From: Clostridiales bacterium
GTDB lineage: Bacteria > Bacillota > Clostridia > Christensenellales > Aristaeellaceae
DNA: 64,000 nt
Reading direction: 5' to 3'
Assembly: GCA_004556155.1 (NCBI GenBank)
Contig: SFIM01000010.1
Coordinates: forward strand, 8,379-72,378
A model generated the notes under the pieces. It did not search any database. It worked only from the letters and a program-made list of their open reading frames with translations, and was not told the DNA's origin. Each line of letters begins with the position of its first letter. The stretch's first letter is position 1. Made by a program: the position numbers and the translations under genes. Below, in pieces: positions 51,454 to 59,860 of the stretch.

Positions 51454-51963
51454 TCAGTTCCAGCTGCGCAACCGCTCAAAATACCGGCCCAGGGCACGGA
51501 AATACGCCTGGTGCTCGGGACACTCGTTCAAAATGCGCGCGCTTTGCAGCACCGCCTGGGCAAAGGTCGCATCCATGCCGCGCACGCCGCCCTCGCACAG
51601 CGGACACACGGCAAACGCGCGAGGATCCATGCGCACGCTCAGCCGCTCGCGCCCGTCGCGCACGCTCAGCACGGGCGTTAGCGGAAACATCCGGCAGGCC
51701 AGCGGCCGCAGCGCGCGGTCGCACACGCCGCCGCAGGTAAGCAGCAGCATACCGGGCAGCACGCCGTCATCCTGCCGCAGGGAAAAGCCCGCAGGCAGCG
51801 GCTGATACAGCGCTTCCTCGCCCGGAAACAGCAGCATGCCGCCCTGGCCGTCCTCATCAGGCGCGCAGCAGGCCGCGCCGCACACACCGCCGCAATCGCG
51901 GCGCAGGGGCGTAAGCGTTTGCAGCAGCTCCCGCGCGCGCATCACCGCCTCCAATGCCTGCAT
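51454..51963 (-). CDS. Cys-rich metal-binding protein (YkgJ-like)
   Basis: The protein is 169 residues from ATG 51963, with GGAAGG 7 bases upstream. Cysteines cluster as CGGVCGAACC near residue 26, CGGVCDRALRPLACRMFPL in the middle and CPLC near residue 120. The pattern resembles the zinc/iron-chelating YkgJ/UPF0153 family, where C-x-x-RPxxCRxFP is the hallmark. The function is unknown. It leads an operon with the methyltransferase, 17 bases downstream. Confidence 0.8.
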   Translation of the reverse strand: MQALEAVMRARELLQTLTPLRRDCGGVCGAACCAPDEDGQGGMLLFPGEEALYQPLPAGFSLRQDDGVLPGMLLLTCGGVCDRALRPLACRMFPLTPVLSVRDGRERLSVRMDPRAFAVCPLCEGGVRGMDATFAQAVLQSARILNECPEHQAYFRALGRYFERLRSWN

Positions 51964-51994
51964 GCGCACACCTTCCCATCATGATGATACTGGC

Positions 51995-52023
51995 AGTATA
52001 CCATAAACCGGCGAATATTGCAA
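51995..52023 (-). promoter_or_regulatory. Promoter of the YkgJ-like/methyltransferase operon
   Basis: On the minus strand, TTGCAA (52023-52018) and TATACT (52000-51995) are separated by 17 bases, about 32 bases before the ATG. Confidence 0.8.
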
Positions 52024-52063
52024 TGAAAGGGAAGAAAGCAGCGCGTTTCACCGCCGCAAAGCC

Positions 52064-52102
52064 CCAAAAAGCAGCCCGGCCGGCGTTTTCATCCGGCCAG
52101 GC
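52064..52102 (-). terminator. Terminator after rluD
   Basis: On the minus strand, GCCTGGCCGG pairs with CCGGCCGGGC around a 9-base loop, followed by TGCTTTTTGG. It lies 26 bases after the rluD stop. Confidence 0.75.
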
Positions 52103-52127
52103 AAATGGATTAAAAGGATATTATGGG

Positions 52128-53012
52128 TTATTCAACCTCCGGCGCATGGAAACATGCATCGGGCGGCGCGGTAAAGCGCATCCGCTCACCCGTAGCGGGG
52201 TGCGTAAAGGACAGCGAATAGGCGTGCAGCATCAGCCGCGGGGCCTTTGGCAGACCCTTGGTGCCGTAGATGGGATCGCCCAGCACCGGATGATGTATGG
52301 AGGCCATATGCACGCGAATCTGATGCGTGCGGCCCGTAATCAAATGCACATCCAGCAGCGCACGGTCGGCGTCCTGCCGCACCACCTGCCATTCCGTGCG
52401 CGAGGGCCGGCCGTTCGGGTCGATGGCCATCTTTTTGCGGTCGGCATGGCTGCGGCCAATCGGCGCGTCGATCACCCCCGCGCGCTCCTTCATCACCCCG
52501 GCTACCACGGCGAAATAATGCTTTTCCATCTGCCGCGCGCTCAATTGCGCCGACAGCGCCTGATGCGTCTCATCATCCTTGGCCACCAGCAAAAGTCCGC
52601 TGGTGTCCTTATCCAGCCGGTGCACGATGCCCGGCCGCAATTCGCCCCCGATGCCGCTGAGCTGATCCAGATGGTACAGCAGGGCGTTGACCAGCGTGCC
52701 ATCCGGGTTGCCCGCCGCCGGATGTACCACCATGCCGCAGGGCTTGACCACCACGGCCAGGTGCGCATCCTGATAAAGGATTTTCAGCGGGATATCCTGC
52801 GCCTCGGCCTGGGCGGGGCGCGGCTCAGGCACCTCCACGCGCACCAGCGCGCCGGGCGCGGGCTTGGCGGAAGGCTTGCCCTCCGCGCGGCCGTCCACCG
52901 TTACCGCGCCGCCCTTAATCAGCTCCGCCGCACGGGAGCGCGACAGCACCCCATCCTGGCTCAGCAGCACATCCAGACGCGAGCCGTCCGCCGTATATTC
53001 AAGCACGCGCAT
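52128..53012 (-). CDS. rluD: 23S rRNA pseudouridine synthase, RluA/RluD family
   Basis: The protein is 294 residues from ATG 53012 (MRVLEYTADGSRLDVLL). An S4 RNA-binding domain (about 12-75, SRSRAAELIKGGAVTVDGR) precedes the catalytic domain with GIVHRLDKDTSGLLLVAK, where the Asp is catalytic, and GRTHQIRVHMASIHHPVLGDPIYG. It overlaps the lspA end by 14 bases. The position after lspA matches Bacillus YlyB, so this is the YlyB/RluD-type enzyme. The exact target uridines are not determined. Confidence 0.93.
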   Translation of the reverse strand: MRVLEYTADGSRLDVLLSQDGVLSRSRAAELIKGGAVTVDGRAEGKPSAKPAPGALVRVEVPEPRPAQAEAQDIPLKILYQDAHLAVVVKPCGMVVHPAAGNPDGTLVNALLYHLDQLSGIGGELRPGIVHRLDKDTSGLLLVAKDDETHQALSAQLSARQMEKHYFAVVAGVMKERAGVIDAPIGRSHADRKKMAIDPNGRPSRTEWQVVRQDADRALLDVHLITGRTHQIRVHMASIHHPVLGDPIYGTKGLPKAPRLMLHAYSLSFTHPATGERMRFTAPPDACFHAPEVE

Positions 53013-53445
53013 CGGGGGTATCTTCCTTTCCAAACAGCAAATAAACGCCCAGCAGCACCGCGCCGCACACCACCGCCGCGTCGGCGGGGTTAAACACAAA
53101 CAGGCGCGCGAACAGCGGCTCCAGCATATCGATCACATACCCGTAGGCCAGGCGGTCAAACAGGTTGCCCGCCGCGCCGCCCAATATCAAGCCAAAGCCC
53201 GCCCAGGCATAGCCGGGCAGGCGCTTTTTGCGCAGATATACAAACAGCGCGATCATCACGCCCGCCGTCAGCGCGGCCAGCAGATAGGGCCGCCCGCCCA
53301 GCATGCCAAAGGCCATGCCCGTGTTGCGCGTGCCGCGCACGCCCAATACGCCGGGAATCAGCACAAAATCCGCAGCCGCCCAGGCAAGCTTGGCCGCGCG
53401 GTCGATCAGCGCCGCCAGCGCGGCGATCCATAAGCTTTTTTTCAT
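52999..53445 (-). CDS. lspA: Lipoprotein signal peptidase (signal peptidase II)
   Basis: The protein is 148 residues from ATG 53445, overlapping the upstream stop as ATGA. It has four membrane helices with conserved boxes: IDRAAKLAW, NTGMAFGML, GGAAGNLFDRLAYGYVIDML (one catalytic Asp) and FVFNPADAAVVCG (the other; usually FNxAD). It cleaves signal peptides of diacylglyceryl-modified prolipoproteins in the membrane. GerC at the other end of the window is a predicted substrate (LLCGC lipobox). Confidence 0.95.
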   Translation of the reverse strand: MKKSLWIAALAALIDRAAKLAWAAADFVLIPGVLGVRGTRNTGMAFGMLGGRPYLLAALTAGVMIALFVYLRKKRLPGYAWAGFGLILGGAAGNLFDRLAYGYVIDMLEPLFARLFVFNPADAAVVCGAVLLGVYLLFGKEDTPDARA

Positions 53446-53690
53446 TGCAGCCTCATTTGCACCATTGTAACCACCCTGGCCAGGAAATCGCTGATCACGG
53501 GCAGATTGCGCTCGGCAAGATATTGCAGGATATACACCAGCGCCGTGCCCGCCACGGCAAAGCCCAGCAGGCTGCCCACACCGCGCAGCACGCCCAGCCA
53601 AAAGGCGTCGCGCAGGCGGCCCCGGCGGTCGCGCTGATTTTCCTCCACCCGGCCCAGCAGGGTCAGTATCGCTTGCAGCAGCATTTCCAT
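53442..53690 (-). CDS. DUF5665-like small membrane protein
   Basis: The protein is 82 residues from ATG 53690; the long upstream extension of the frame is spurious because it runs through the promoter. A basic N-terminal part (VEENQRDRRGRLRDAFWLGVLRGVGSLLGF) leads into one membrane helix (AVAGTALVYILQYL) and a short amphipathic tail. The RGxG-x-hydrophobic layout fits DUF5665. Function is unknown. It is the first gene of the operon with lspA and rluD. Confidence 0.75.
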   Translation of the reverse strand: MEMLLQAILTLLGRVEENQRDRRGRLRDAFWLGVLRGVGSLLGFAVAGTALVYILQYLAERNLPVISDFLARVVTMVQMRLQ

Positions 53691-53735
53691 ATCATTCCGG
53701 CCCCTTATTACAGGATGCCCGCAAGCGCCGCTTTT

Positions 53736-53764
53736 ATTATATGGAAAAACGGGAAAAATGTAAA
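53736..53764 (-). promoter_or_regulatory. Promoter of DUF5665-lspA-rluD
   Basis: On the minus strand, TTTACA (53764-53759) and TATAAT (53741-53736) are separated by 17 bases. Confidence 0.82.
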
Positions 53765-53784
53765 GGCGAAGCCGCCGCCCATCG

Positions 53785-53813
53785 TTGACAGTGCGGGATA
53801 ACTTCGCTACAAT
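53785..53813 (+). promoter_or_regulatory. Promoter of the aspartokinase-shikimate operon
   Basis: TTGACA (53785-53790) and TACAAT (53808-53813) are separated by 17 bases. The leader is about 20 bases, so there is no room for a T-box or attenuator. Confidence 0.85.
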
Positions 53814-53836
53814 ATCATGATGGGAGGATAGACGGC

Positions 53837-55063
53837 GTGCTGACATGCAAATTTGGCGGCTCCTCGCTGTCCTGCTCCGCAAATTTTCAAAGGGCGGCGG
53901 CCATCTTAGCCGCCGATTCCCATCGCCGCTGCGTCGTGGTATCCGCCCCCGGCCGGCGCAATCCGCAGGATGAAAAGCTGACCGATCTGCTCTATGCCTG
54001 CCAAAGCGCCGCCGCGCAGGGGCGCGGGTTTTCCGCACTGTTTGACCGTGTGGCCGGACGCTATCTGGAAATTGCCCAGGGGCTGGGGCTGCGCGATATC
54101 GGCCCGCTGCTGGACGAAGCGCGCGCCGCCCTGCGCCATGCCTCGCCCGCCCGCGCGGCCAGCCTGGGCGAGCGCCTGTGCGCGCAGCTAATGGCCCGAT
54201 ATCTGAATTGGCCCTTTGTGGACGCGGCGGAGGTGGTTCGCTTTGGCCCCGGCGGCGCGCTGGATGCGTCCGCCACGCAGGCGCTGCTGGCCGGCCGTCT
54301 GCGCAGCCTGCCCTGCGCCGTGCTGCCCGGCTTTTACGGGGCCGCGGCCAATGGCGAAATCTTCACCTTTTCCCGCGGCGGCGGGGATATCACCGGCGCG
54401 CTGGCCGCACAGGCCGTCAACGCCGAGGTCTACGAAAACTGGACTGACGTGCCCGGCGTGCTGCGCGCCGATCCCAGGATCATTCCCGAGGCCGCGCCTG
54501 TGCCCTTTCTAACCTATCGGGAGCTCAAGCTCCTCTCGCGCCTGGGCGCAGGGGTGGTGCACGCGCAGGCCATCGCGCCCGCGCACCGGGCGGGCATTCC
54601 CACTCACGTGCGCAGCACCTTTGCCCCGGACGCGCCGGGCACGGTGATTGCCGATACCCTGCCTGCGGGGCAGGCGCGCGGCTATCTGATCGCCGGGCGC
54701 GGCGACCTGCGGCTGATTACCTGCCGCCTGCCGCTGGAGGCAGACGCGCCCCGTCACGTGCCCGATCTCCTGCCTGCGCCGCTGGCAGCCATCCTATCGC
54801 CCGGCGAAATCCGCATGGCCGTGCCTGCCGACGCCTTTCTGCCCACCCTGTCGCACGCAGCCAGCACGGCTCCCTGCGCTGCGCTGGGGGTGATCGGCCC
54901 GGACAGCCCAGGGCTGGCCGCGCGGGTATTGGATATCCTGTTCAGCCTGGGCGCGCAGCCCGCCATGCTTTGCCGGGAGGAAAGCGCGCTTTTATTGATT
55001 TTGCCGCCCGACAGCTGGCAAAGGGCAGCCCGCGCGCTGTACGACGCGCTGATTCGCAGCTAA
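53837..55063 (+). CDS. Aspartate kinase
   Basis: The 408-residue protein starts at GTG with GGGAGG 9 bases upstream. The kinase domain (about 1-250) has LTCKFGGSSL, VVSAPGRR and the TFSRGGGDITGALAAQAV nucleotide loop (usually GRGGSDT), plus EVYENWTDVPGVLRADPRI. The C-terminal part carries ACT-type sequence (ALGVIGPDSPGLAARVLDILFSLGAQPAML), so feedback control by an amino acid is likely. It makes aspartyl phosphate for lysine, threonine and methionine. Here it heads an operon of shikimate genes, which is unusual. Confidence 0.92.
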   Translation: MLTCKFGGSSLSCSANFQRAAAILAADSHRRCVVVSAPGRRNPQDEKLTDLLYACQSAAAQGRGFSALFDRVAGRYLEIAQGLGLRDIGPLLDEARAALRHASPARAASLGERLCAQLMARYLNWPFVDAAEVVRFGPGGALDASATQALLAGRLRSLPCAVLPGFYGAAANGEIFTFSRGGGDITGALAAQAVNAEVYENWTDVPGVLRADPRIIPEAAPVPFLTYRELKLLSRLGAGVVHAQAIAPAHRAGIPTHVRSTFAPDAPGTVIADTLPAGQARGYLIAGRGDLRLITCRLPLEADAPRHVPDLLPAPLAAILSPGEIRMAVPADAFLPTLSHAASTAPCAALGVIGPDSPGLAARVLDILFSLGAQPAMLCREESALLLILPPDSWQRAARALYDALIRS

Positions 55064-55086
55064 GCTGTCCATGAAAGGATTTGTAC

Positions 55087-56139
55087 ATGAGAACGCTGAC
55101 CATCCGCACCCAACGTCCCTATAATGCGCTGATCGCGCCGGGGCTGCTTGACCGCGCCGGGCAGGAGATTGCCCGCGTGCTGTCCCCCTGCCGCGCCGTG
55201 CTGGTAACGGATGATACGGTGGACGCGCTTTACGGCGATAAGGTGCTGGAAAGCCTGCATCGCGCGGGCTTTGACGCGGCCAAATTCACCTTCCCCCATG
55301 GCGAGGAAAGCAAAAACATGCAAACCTACCAGCAGCTGCTGGATTTTCTGTGCGCGTGCGATTTGACGCGCAAGGACATCCTGATCGCCCTGGGCGGGGG
55401 CGTGACGGGCGACCTATGCGGCTTTGCCGCCGCCACCTATCTGCGCGGCGTGCGCTATGCGCAGCTTCCCACCACCCTGCTTGCCATGGTGGACAGCAGC
55501 GTGGGCGGCAAGACGGCCGTCGATCTGCCCGGCCGCAAAAACGCCTGCGGCGCCTTCTGGCAGCCGTCGCTGGTGCTGTGCGATACAGCGGCGCTGGATA
55601 CCCTGCCCGAGCGGGAAATCTCCAACGGCCTGGCCGAGTGCATCAAGCACGCGGTGATCGCCGATGCGGAAATGCTGCCCCTGACCCGTCTGCCTGTGGC
55701 GGATTATGTCGAGCTGGCAGCGCGCAACATCGCCGTCAAGGAGCGCTTTGTATCCCAGGATGAACGCGATACGACCCAGCGGCAGTTTTTGAATTTCGGC
55801 CATACGGCGGGGCACGCCATCGAGGCGCTGAGCGGCTACCAGCTTCGCCACGGCGAGTGCGTGGCCATCGGCATGGTGCTGGCGGCGCGCATCGCGCAGG
55901 GGCTGGGCGTCTGCGCGCGCGATGTGCCCGCGGCCATCATTCAGTCACTGAACGCCGCCAGACTGCCCATCCATTGCCCTTACGGGCCGGATGCGCTGTG
56001 CGATTTTGTAATGCACGATAAAAAGCGGCGCGGGGATGAAATCACCTGGGTGCTGCCCGAAAGGCTGGGGCAGTGCCGGCTTGTACCGCTGCCGGTTGAC
56101 CGCCTGCCCGCGCTGCTGCGCATGGGGCTGACAGCATGA
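55087..56139 (+). CDS. aroB: 3-Dehydroquinate synthase
   Basis: The protein is 350 residues from ATG 55087, with AAAGGA before it (a TTG two codons earlier is less likely). NAD- and zinc-binding segments are present: ILIALGGGVTGDLCGFAAATYLRGV, LPTTLLAMVDSSVGGKTAVDLPGRKN, FGHTAGHAIE and RHGECVAIGM. It makes dehydroquinate from DAHP, the second shikimate step. DAHP synthase and dehydroquinate dehydratase genes are not in the window. Confidence 0.97.
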   Translation: MRTLTIRTQRPYNALIAPGLLDRAGQEIARVLSPCRAVLVTDDTVDALYGDKVLESLHRAGFDAAKFTFPHGEESKNMQTYQQLLDFLCACDLTRKDILIALGGGVTGDLCGFAAATYLRGVRYAQLPTTLLAMVDSSVGGKTAVDLPGRKNACGAFWQPSLVLCDTAALDTLPEREISNGLAECIKHAVIADAEMLPLTRLPVADYVELAARNIAVKERFVSQDERDTTQRQFLNFGHTAGHAIEALSGYQLRHGECVAIGMVLAARIAQGLGVCARDVPAAIIQSLNAARLPIHCPYGPDALCDFVMHDKKRRGDEITWVLPERLGQCRLVPLPVDRLPALLRMGLTA

Positions 56140-57281
56140 TCGCGCGGCTTTTTCCCGCCGCGCTGCGGGGCGAGGTGACAACGCCACCCTCCAAGAGCGA
56201 CGCGCAGCGGCTGCTGATTGCCGCCTGGCTGGCCGGGGATATCGACCGCGTGCAGCTAAACGGCGCTCAAAGCGCCGATATCGCCGCCTGCGTGCGCTGC
56301 CTGCATGCACTCAGCAATCCTGAGCCCTGCCTGGACTGCGGGGATTCGGGCGCGGTGCTGCGCTTTTTAACGCCCGTGGCCGCCGCGCTGGGCGGGGCGC
56401 GCATGACGGGCAGCCATCAGCTGGCCGCCCGCCCCATGGGCGCACTGCTGCATGCCCTGGCGGAAAACGGCTGCCGGGTATCGGGCGGCAGCCTGCCCTT
56501 TGCCGTATCCGGCGGGCTGCGCGGCGGCGTATACGCGCTGCCGGGCGACGTCTCCTCGCAGTTCATCAGCGGCCTGCTCTTTGCCCTGCCGCTGCTTGGG
56601 CAGGATAGCCAGATCCGCCTCACCTCCCCCCTGCGCAGCGCGGGCTATGTGGATATGACGCGCGATGTGCTGCGGCGCTTTGGTGTGCGCAGTATGCGGA
56701 CGGAGGACGGCTTTTCCGTGCCCGGCGGGCAGACGTACCGCCTGCCTGCGCACGAGCTTGCGCCCGAGGGCGATTGGAGCGGCGCGGCCGTATGGCTGGC
56801 CGTCAACGCTCTGGGCGGGCGCATCGCCCTGCGCGGATTGAAGGACGACAGCCTGCAATCTGACCGCCGCATGGCGCAGCTTGCCTGCACGCTGCCCGGC
56901 ACGGTGGATATCGCCGATATCCCTGACCTGCTGCCGCTGCTGTGCGTGCTGGCGGCATTCAAGCCTGCCGGCACGCGCTTTACGCACGCCGGGCGGCTGC
57001 GCTACAAGGAAAGCGACCGGCTGAACGGCTGCGCGCGGCTGATCTGCGATCTGGGCGGCCTGGCTCAGGCTGAGGAGGATGCGCTGCTGGTGCAGCCCCG
57101 GCCGTTAACGGGCGGCGAAACTGACGCGCACGGCGATCATCGCATGGCCATGGCGGCGGCGGCCGCTGCCTGCGTCTGTCCGCAGGGCGTATTGCTGCGC
57201 GGAGCCGAATGCGTGGATAAATCCTATCCCGCCTTCTGGGCGGATTACAAACGATTGGGAGGGCAAATGCATGTCCTGTGA
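56136..57281 (+). CDS. aroA: 3-Phosphoshikimate 1-carboxyvinyltransferase (EPSP synthase)
   Basis: At 381 residues it is shorter than the usual 425-450 of the family. Conserved parts are TPPSKSDAQRLLIAAWLAGD, CGDSGAVLRFLTPVAAAL (the PEP-site loop, usually GNxGTxxR), LPGDVSSQFISGLLFALPLL, DIPDLLPLLCVLAAF with a catalytic Asp, and RYKESDRL. The losses fall in surface loops. Its ATG overlaps the aroB stop (ATGA). Confidence 0.95.
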   Translation: MIARLFPAALRGEVTTPPSKSDAQRLLIAAWLAGDIDRVQLNGAQSADIAACVRCLHALSNPEPCLDCGDSGAVLRFLTPVAAALGGARMTGSHQLAARPMGALLHALAENGCRVSGGSLPFAVSGGLRGGVYALPGDVSSQFISGLLFALPLLGQDSQIRLTSPLRSAGYVDMTRDVLRRFGVRSMRTEDGFSVPGGQTYRLPAHELAPEGDWSGAAVWLAVNALGGRIALRGLKDDSLQSDRRMAQLACTLPGTVDIADIPDLLPLLCVLAAFKPAGTRFTHAGRLRYKESDRLNGCARLICDLGGLAQAEEDALLVQPRPLTGGETDAHGDHRMAMAAAAAACVCPQGVLLRGAECVDKSYPAFWADYKRLGGQMHVL

Positions 57282-58368
57282 ATTTGGAAGCCGCGTGCGG
57301 GTAACGCTGTTTGGCCAGTCGCACGGCGAGGCCGTGGGCGCGGTGCTCGACGGGCTGCCCGCAGGCGAAGCGATTGACTTAGACCAGGCGCAGGCCTTTC
57401 TGCGCCGCCGCGCTCCCGGCCAGGCGCACGCCACCGCGCGGGTGGAAAGCGATATCCCGCATGTGCTCAGCGGCCTGACGGACGGCCATACCTGCGGCGC
57501 GCCGCTGTGCGCGGTGATAGAGAACCATGGCGCAAACAGCCGCGATTACGACGCGCTGCGCGATATCCCCCGCCCCATGCATGCCGATTACCCCGCCCGC
57601 GTTAAGTTCCACGGGCAGGCTGATCTGCGCGGCGGCGGCGTATATTCCGCCCGGCTGACGGCGGCGCTGTGCTTTGCCGGGGCCGTGTGCCTGCAAATTC
57701 TTGCCCGGCGCGGCGTTCGCCTGGGCGCGCATCTATTGCGCGTGGGAGAGGAAGAGGACGCGTCCTTCGACCCACTGATGACCGACCCCGCCGTCTTTAA
57801 CCTGCTGGCTGCGCGCAGCCCGGCGGTGCTGGATGAACAGGCTGGGGCGCGCATGCTGTCCGCCATCGACGCGGCGCGCGATGCGGGCGACAGCCTGGGA
57901 GGCGCGGTGGAGCTATGCGCGCTGGGGCTGCCTGCCGGGCTGGGCGAGCCGCCCTTCGACGGGGTGGAAAACCGCCTGTCGCAGGCGTTGTACGCCATCC
58001 CCGCCGTCAAATGCGTGGAGTTCGGCGCGGGCGCGGCGGTATCGCGCCTGCGCGGCAGCGCGCATAACGACGCCTTTTATTATGACGAAGCGGGCCGCGT
58101 ACGCACCCGCACCAACCGCCACGGCGGCGTGCTGGGCGGGATGACCACGGGCATGCCGCTGCTGCTGACCTGCCACATCAAGCCCACGCCCTCCATCGCC
58201 CTGCCGCAGGAGAGCGTCAACCTGCAAACGCACGAGAGCGCGCGGCTGTGCGTGCCTGGGCGGCACGATCCCTGCGCCGCGCTGCGCGCCGTGCCCTGCG
58301 TGGAAGCCGCCGCAGCCATCGCGCTGCTGGATCTGTATCAGGAGGGCTTGATCGATGGCATTGGATGA
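57271..58368 (+). CDS. aroC: Chorismate synthase
   Basis: The 365-residue protein shows the FMN-binding signatures FGQSHGEAVGAVLDGLPAG, RGSAHNDAFYYDEAGRVRTRTNRHGGVLGGMTTGMPL and GRHDPCAALRAVPCVEAA. It removes phosphate from EPSP to give chorismate and needs reduced FMN. It overlaps the end of aroA by 11 bases and the next gene by 14. Confidence 0.97.
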   Translation: MSCEFGSRVRVTLFGQSHGEAVGAVLDGLPAGEAIDLDQAQAFLRRRAPGQAHATARVESDIPHVLSGLTDGHTCGAPLCAVIENHGANSRDYDALRDIPRPMHADYPARVKFHGQADLRGGGVYSARLTAALCFAGAVCLQILARRGVRLGAHLLRVGEEEDASFDPLMTDPAVFNLLAARSPAVLDEQAGARMLSAIDAARDAGDSLGGAVELCALGLPAGLGEPPFDGVENRLSQALYAIPAVKCVEFGAGAAVSRLRGSAHNDAFYYDEAGRVRTRTNRHGGVLGGMTTGMPLLLTCHIKPTPSIALPQESVNLQTHESARLCVPGRHDPCAALRAVPCVEAAAAIALLDLYQEGLIDGIG

Positions 58369-59860
58369 GCTGCGCGCGGGGATTGACCGCGCGGATCAGG
58401 AATTGAGCGCCGCCTTTGTCCGGCGCATGGAGATTGCGGCGCGGATTGCCGCCTATAAGCGCGAAAACGGCCTGCCTGTGCTGGATCAGCGCCGTGAGGA
58501 TGCGGTGGCCGCGCGCATGGCGGCAGGGTGCGACGCGCGCCTGGCCCCCTACATGGAGCGGCTGTACCGCACGCTGTTTGCCCTGAGCCGGGAGTATCAG
58601 CAATCCCTGCTTGCCAGGACGGGGCTGATCGGCCACCCACTGGGGCATAGCTGCTCGCCGCAGCTGCACAGCCTGTACGGCGATACGGGCTACCAGCTAT
58701 GGGATATCACGCCCGATGAATTGCCATATTTTATGCAAAAGCGGGATTTCGCCCTGGCCAATGTGACCATTCCCTACAAGCAGGCCGTGCTGCCCGATTG
58801 CGATACGCTGTCGGATACCGCGCGGCGCATTGGCAGCGTGAACACGCTGATCTGCCGCGATGGCCGCGTGCATGGCGATAATACTGACGCCTATGGCTTT
58901 GCCGCCCTGGCACGGCGCACGGGCGTGGATTTTTCGCAGGGCAAAACGCTGATTCTGGGCAGCGGCGGCACATCGCGCACGGCGCGCTATGTGGTGGAAA
59001 GCGCGGGCGGCGAGGCGGTGATCGTCTCCCGCACGGGCGAAAACAACTATCAGAATTTAAGCAGGCACGCCGACGCGCGCTGGATCGTCAATGCCACGCC
59101 GGTCGGCATGTATCCAAATGTGGATGGATGTTTGCTCAATCTTTCGGATTTTCCCGCCCTGTCCGGCGTGCTGGATGTGGTGTACAATCCCCTGCGAACG
59201 CCGCTAATTCAGCAGGCGCAGGCATTAAAAATACCCGCCATGGGCGGGCTGTATATGCTCTGCGCGCAGGCTGCGCGAGCGCGCGAGCTGCTGACCGGCA
59301 CGCTGCCCGATGCGGACGCAGCCTATCAGGCCCTGCTTCGGCAGCGGTTGGGCGTCGCGCTCATCGGCATGCCGGGGGCGGGCAAGAGCACGCTGGCGCG
59401 CAGGCTGGCGCAGCTTTTGCCGCTGGAACTGCACGATACGGACGATGAAATCGCCCAAAGCGCGGGGCAAACCATCCCAGATCTGTTTAAAGCTCAGGGT
59501 GAAGCCGCCTTCCGCGCGCTGGAATCGCAGGCTGTGGCGCAGGCAGGCAGCCAGGGCGGGCGCGTAATCGCCGCGGGTGGCGGAGCCGCGCTGCGGGAGG
59601 ACAACCGCCGCCACCTCAGGCAGAACTGCCTGGTGGTGTGGGTGCAGCGCGATCTGCAGTCGCTGCCGTTGGCCGGGCGGCCCATCTCCCAAAGCTGCCC
59701 CAGCCTGCAGGCGCTATACGATCAGCGCGCGCATCTGTACGCCGCCTGCGCGGATATCACCATATCCAACAAAGGCAGCATTGAAGACTGTGCGCGCGAA
59801 ATCGCCGCACGCTATCAGGCGGCCGTTACAGCCGCCCCGCCTGCCGCATCTGCGCCTTGA
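58355..59860 (+). CDS. Trifunctional chorismate mutase / shikimate dehydrogenase / shikimate kinase
   Basis: The 501-residue protein carries three enzymes in one chain. Residues 1-85 are an AroQ-type chorismate mutase (LDELRAGIDRADQELSAAFVRRMEIAARIAAYKR). Residues 88-330 are shikimate dehydrogenase: GHPLGHSCSPQLHS, NVTIPYK with the catalytic Lys, GDNTDAYGF with the catalytic Asp, LGSGGTSRTA as the NADP loop and VNATPVGMYP. Residues 334-490 are shikimate kinase (GMPGAGKST Walker A, HDTDDEI, AAGGGAALR). No frameshift breaks the joins. The joined steps are not consecutive in the pathway. The gene ends inside the 3' end of gerC on the other strand. Confidence 0.93.
   Translation: MALDELRAGIDRADQELSAAFVRRMEIAARIAAYKRENGLPVLDQRREDAVAARMAAGCDARLAPYMERLYRTLFALSREYQQSLLARTGLIGHPLGHSCSPQLHSLYGDTGYQLWDITPDELPYFMQKRDFALANVTIPYKQAVLPDCDTLSDTARRIGSVNTLICRDGRVHGDNTDAYGFAALARRTGVDFSQGKTLILGSGGTSRTARYVVESAGGEAVIVSRTGENNYQNLSRHADARWIVNATPVGMYPNVDGCLLNLSDFPALSGVLDVVYNPLRTPLIQQAQALKIPAMGGLYMLCAQAARARELLTGTLPDADAAYQALLRQRLGVALIGMPGAGKSTLARRLAQLLPLELHDTDDEIAQSAGQTIPDLFKAQGEAAFRALESQAVAQAGSQGGRVIAAGGGAALREDNRRHLRQNCLVVWVQRDLQSLPLAGRPISQSCPSLQALYDQRAHLYAACADITISNKGSIEDCAREIAARYQAAVTAAPPAASAP

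Noticed and set aside
53691..54038. N-terminal extension of the DUF5665-like protein
   Set aside because: It runs through the operon's own promoter and into the divergent aspartokinase gene on the other strand, and has no family similarity.
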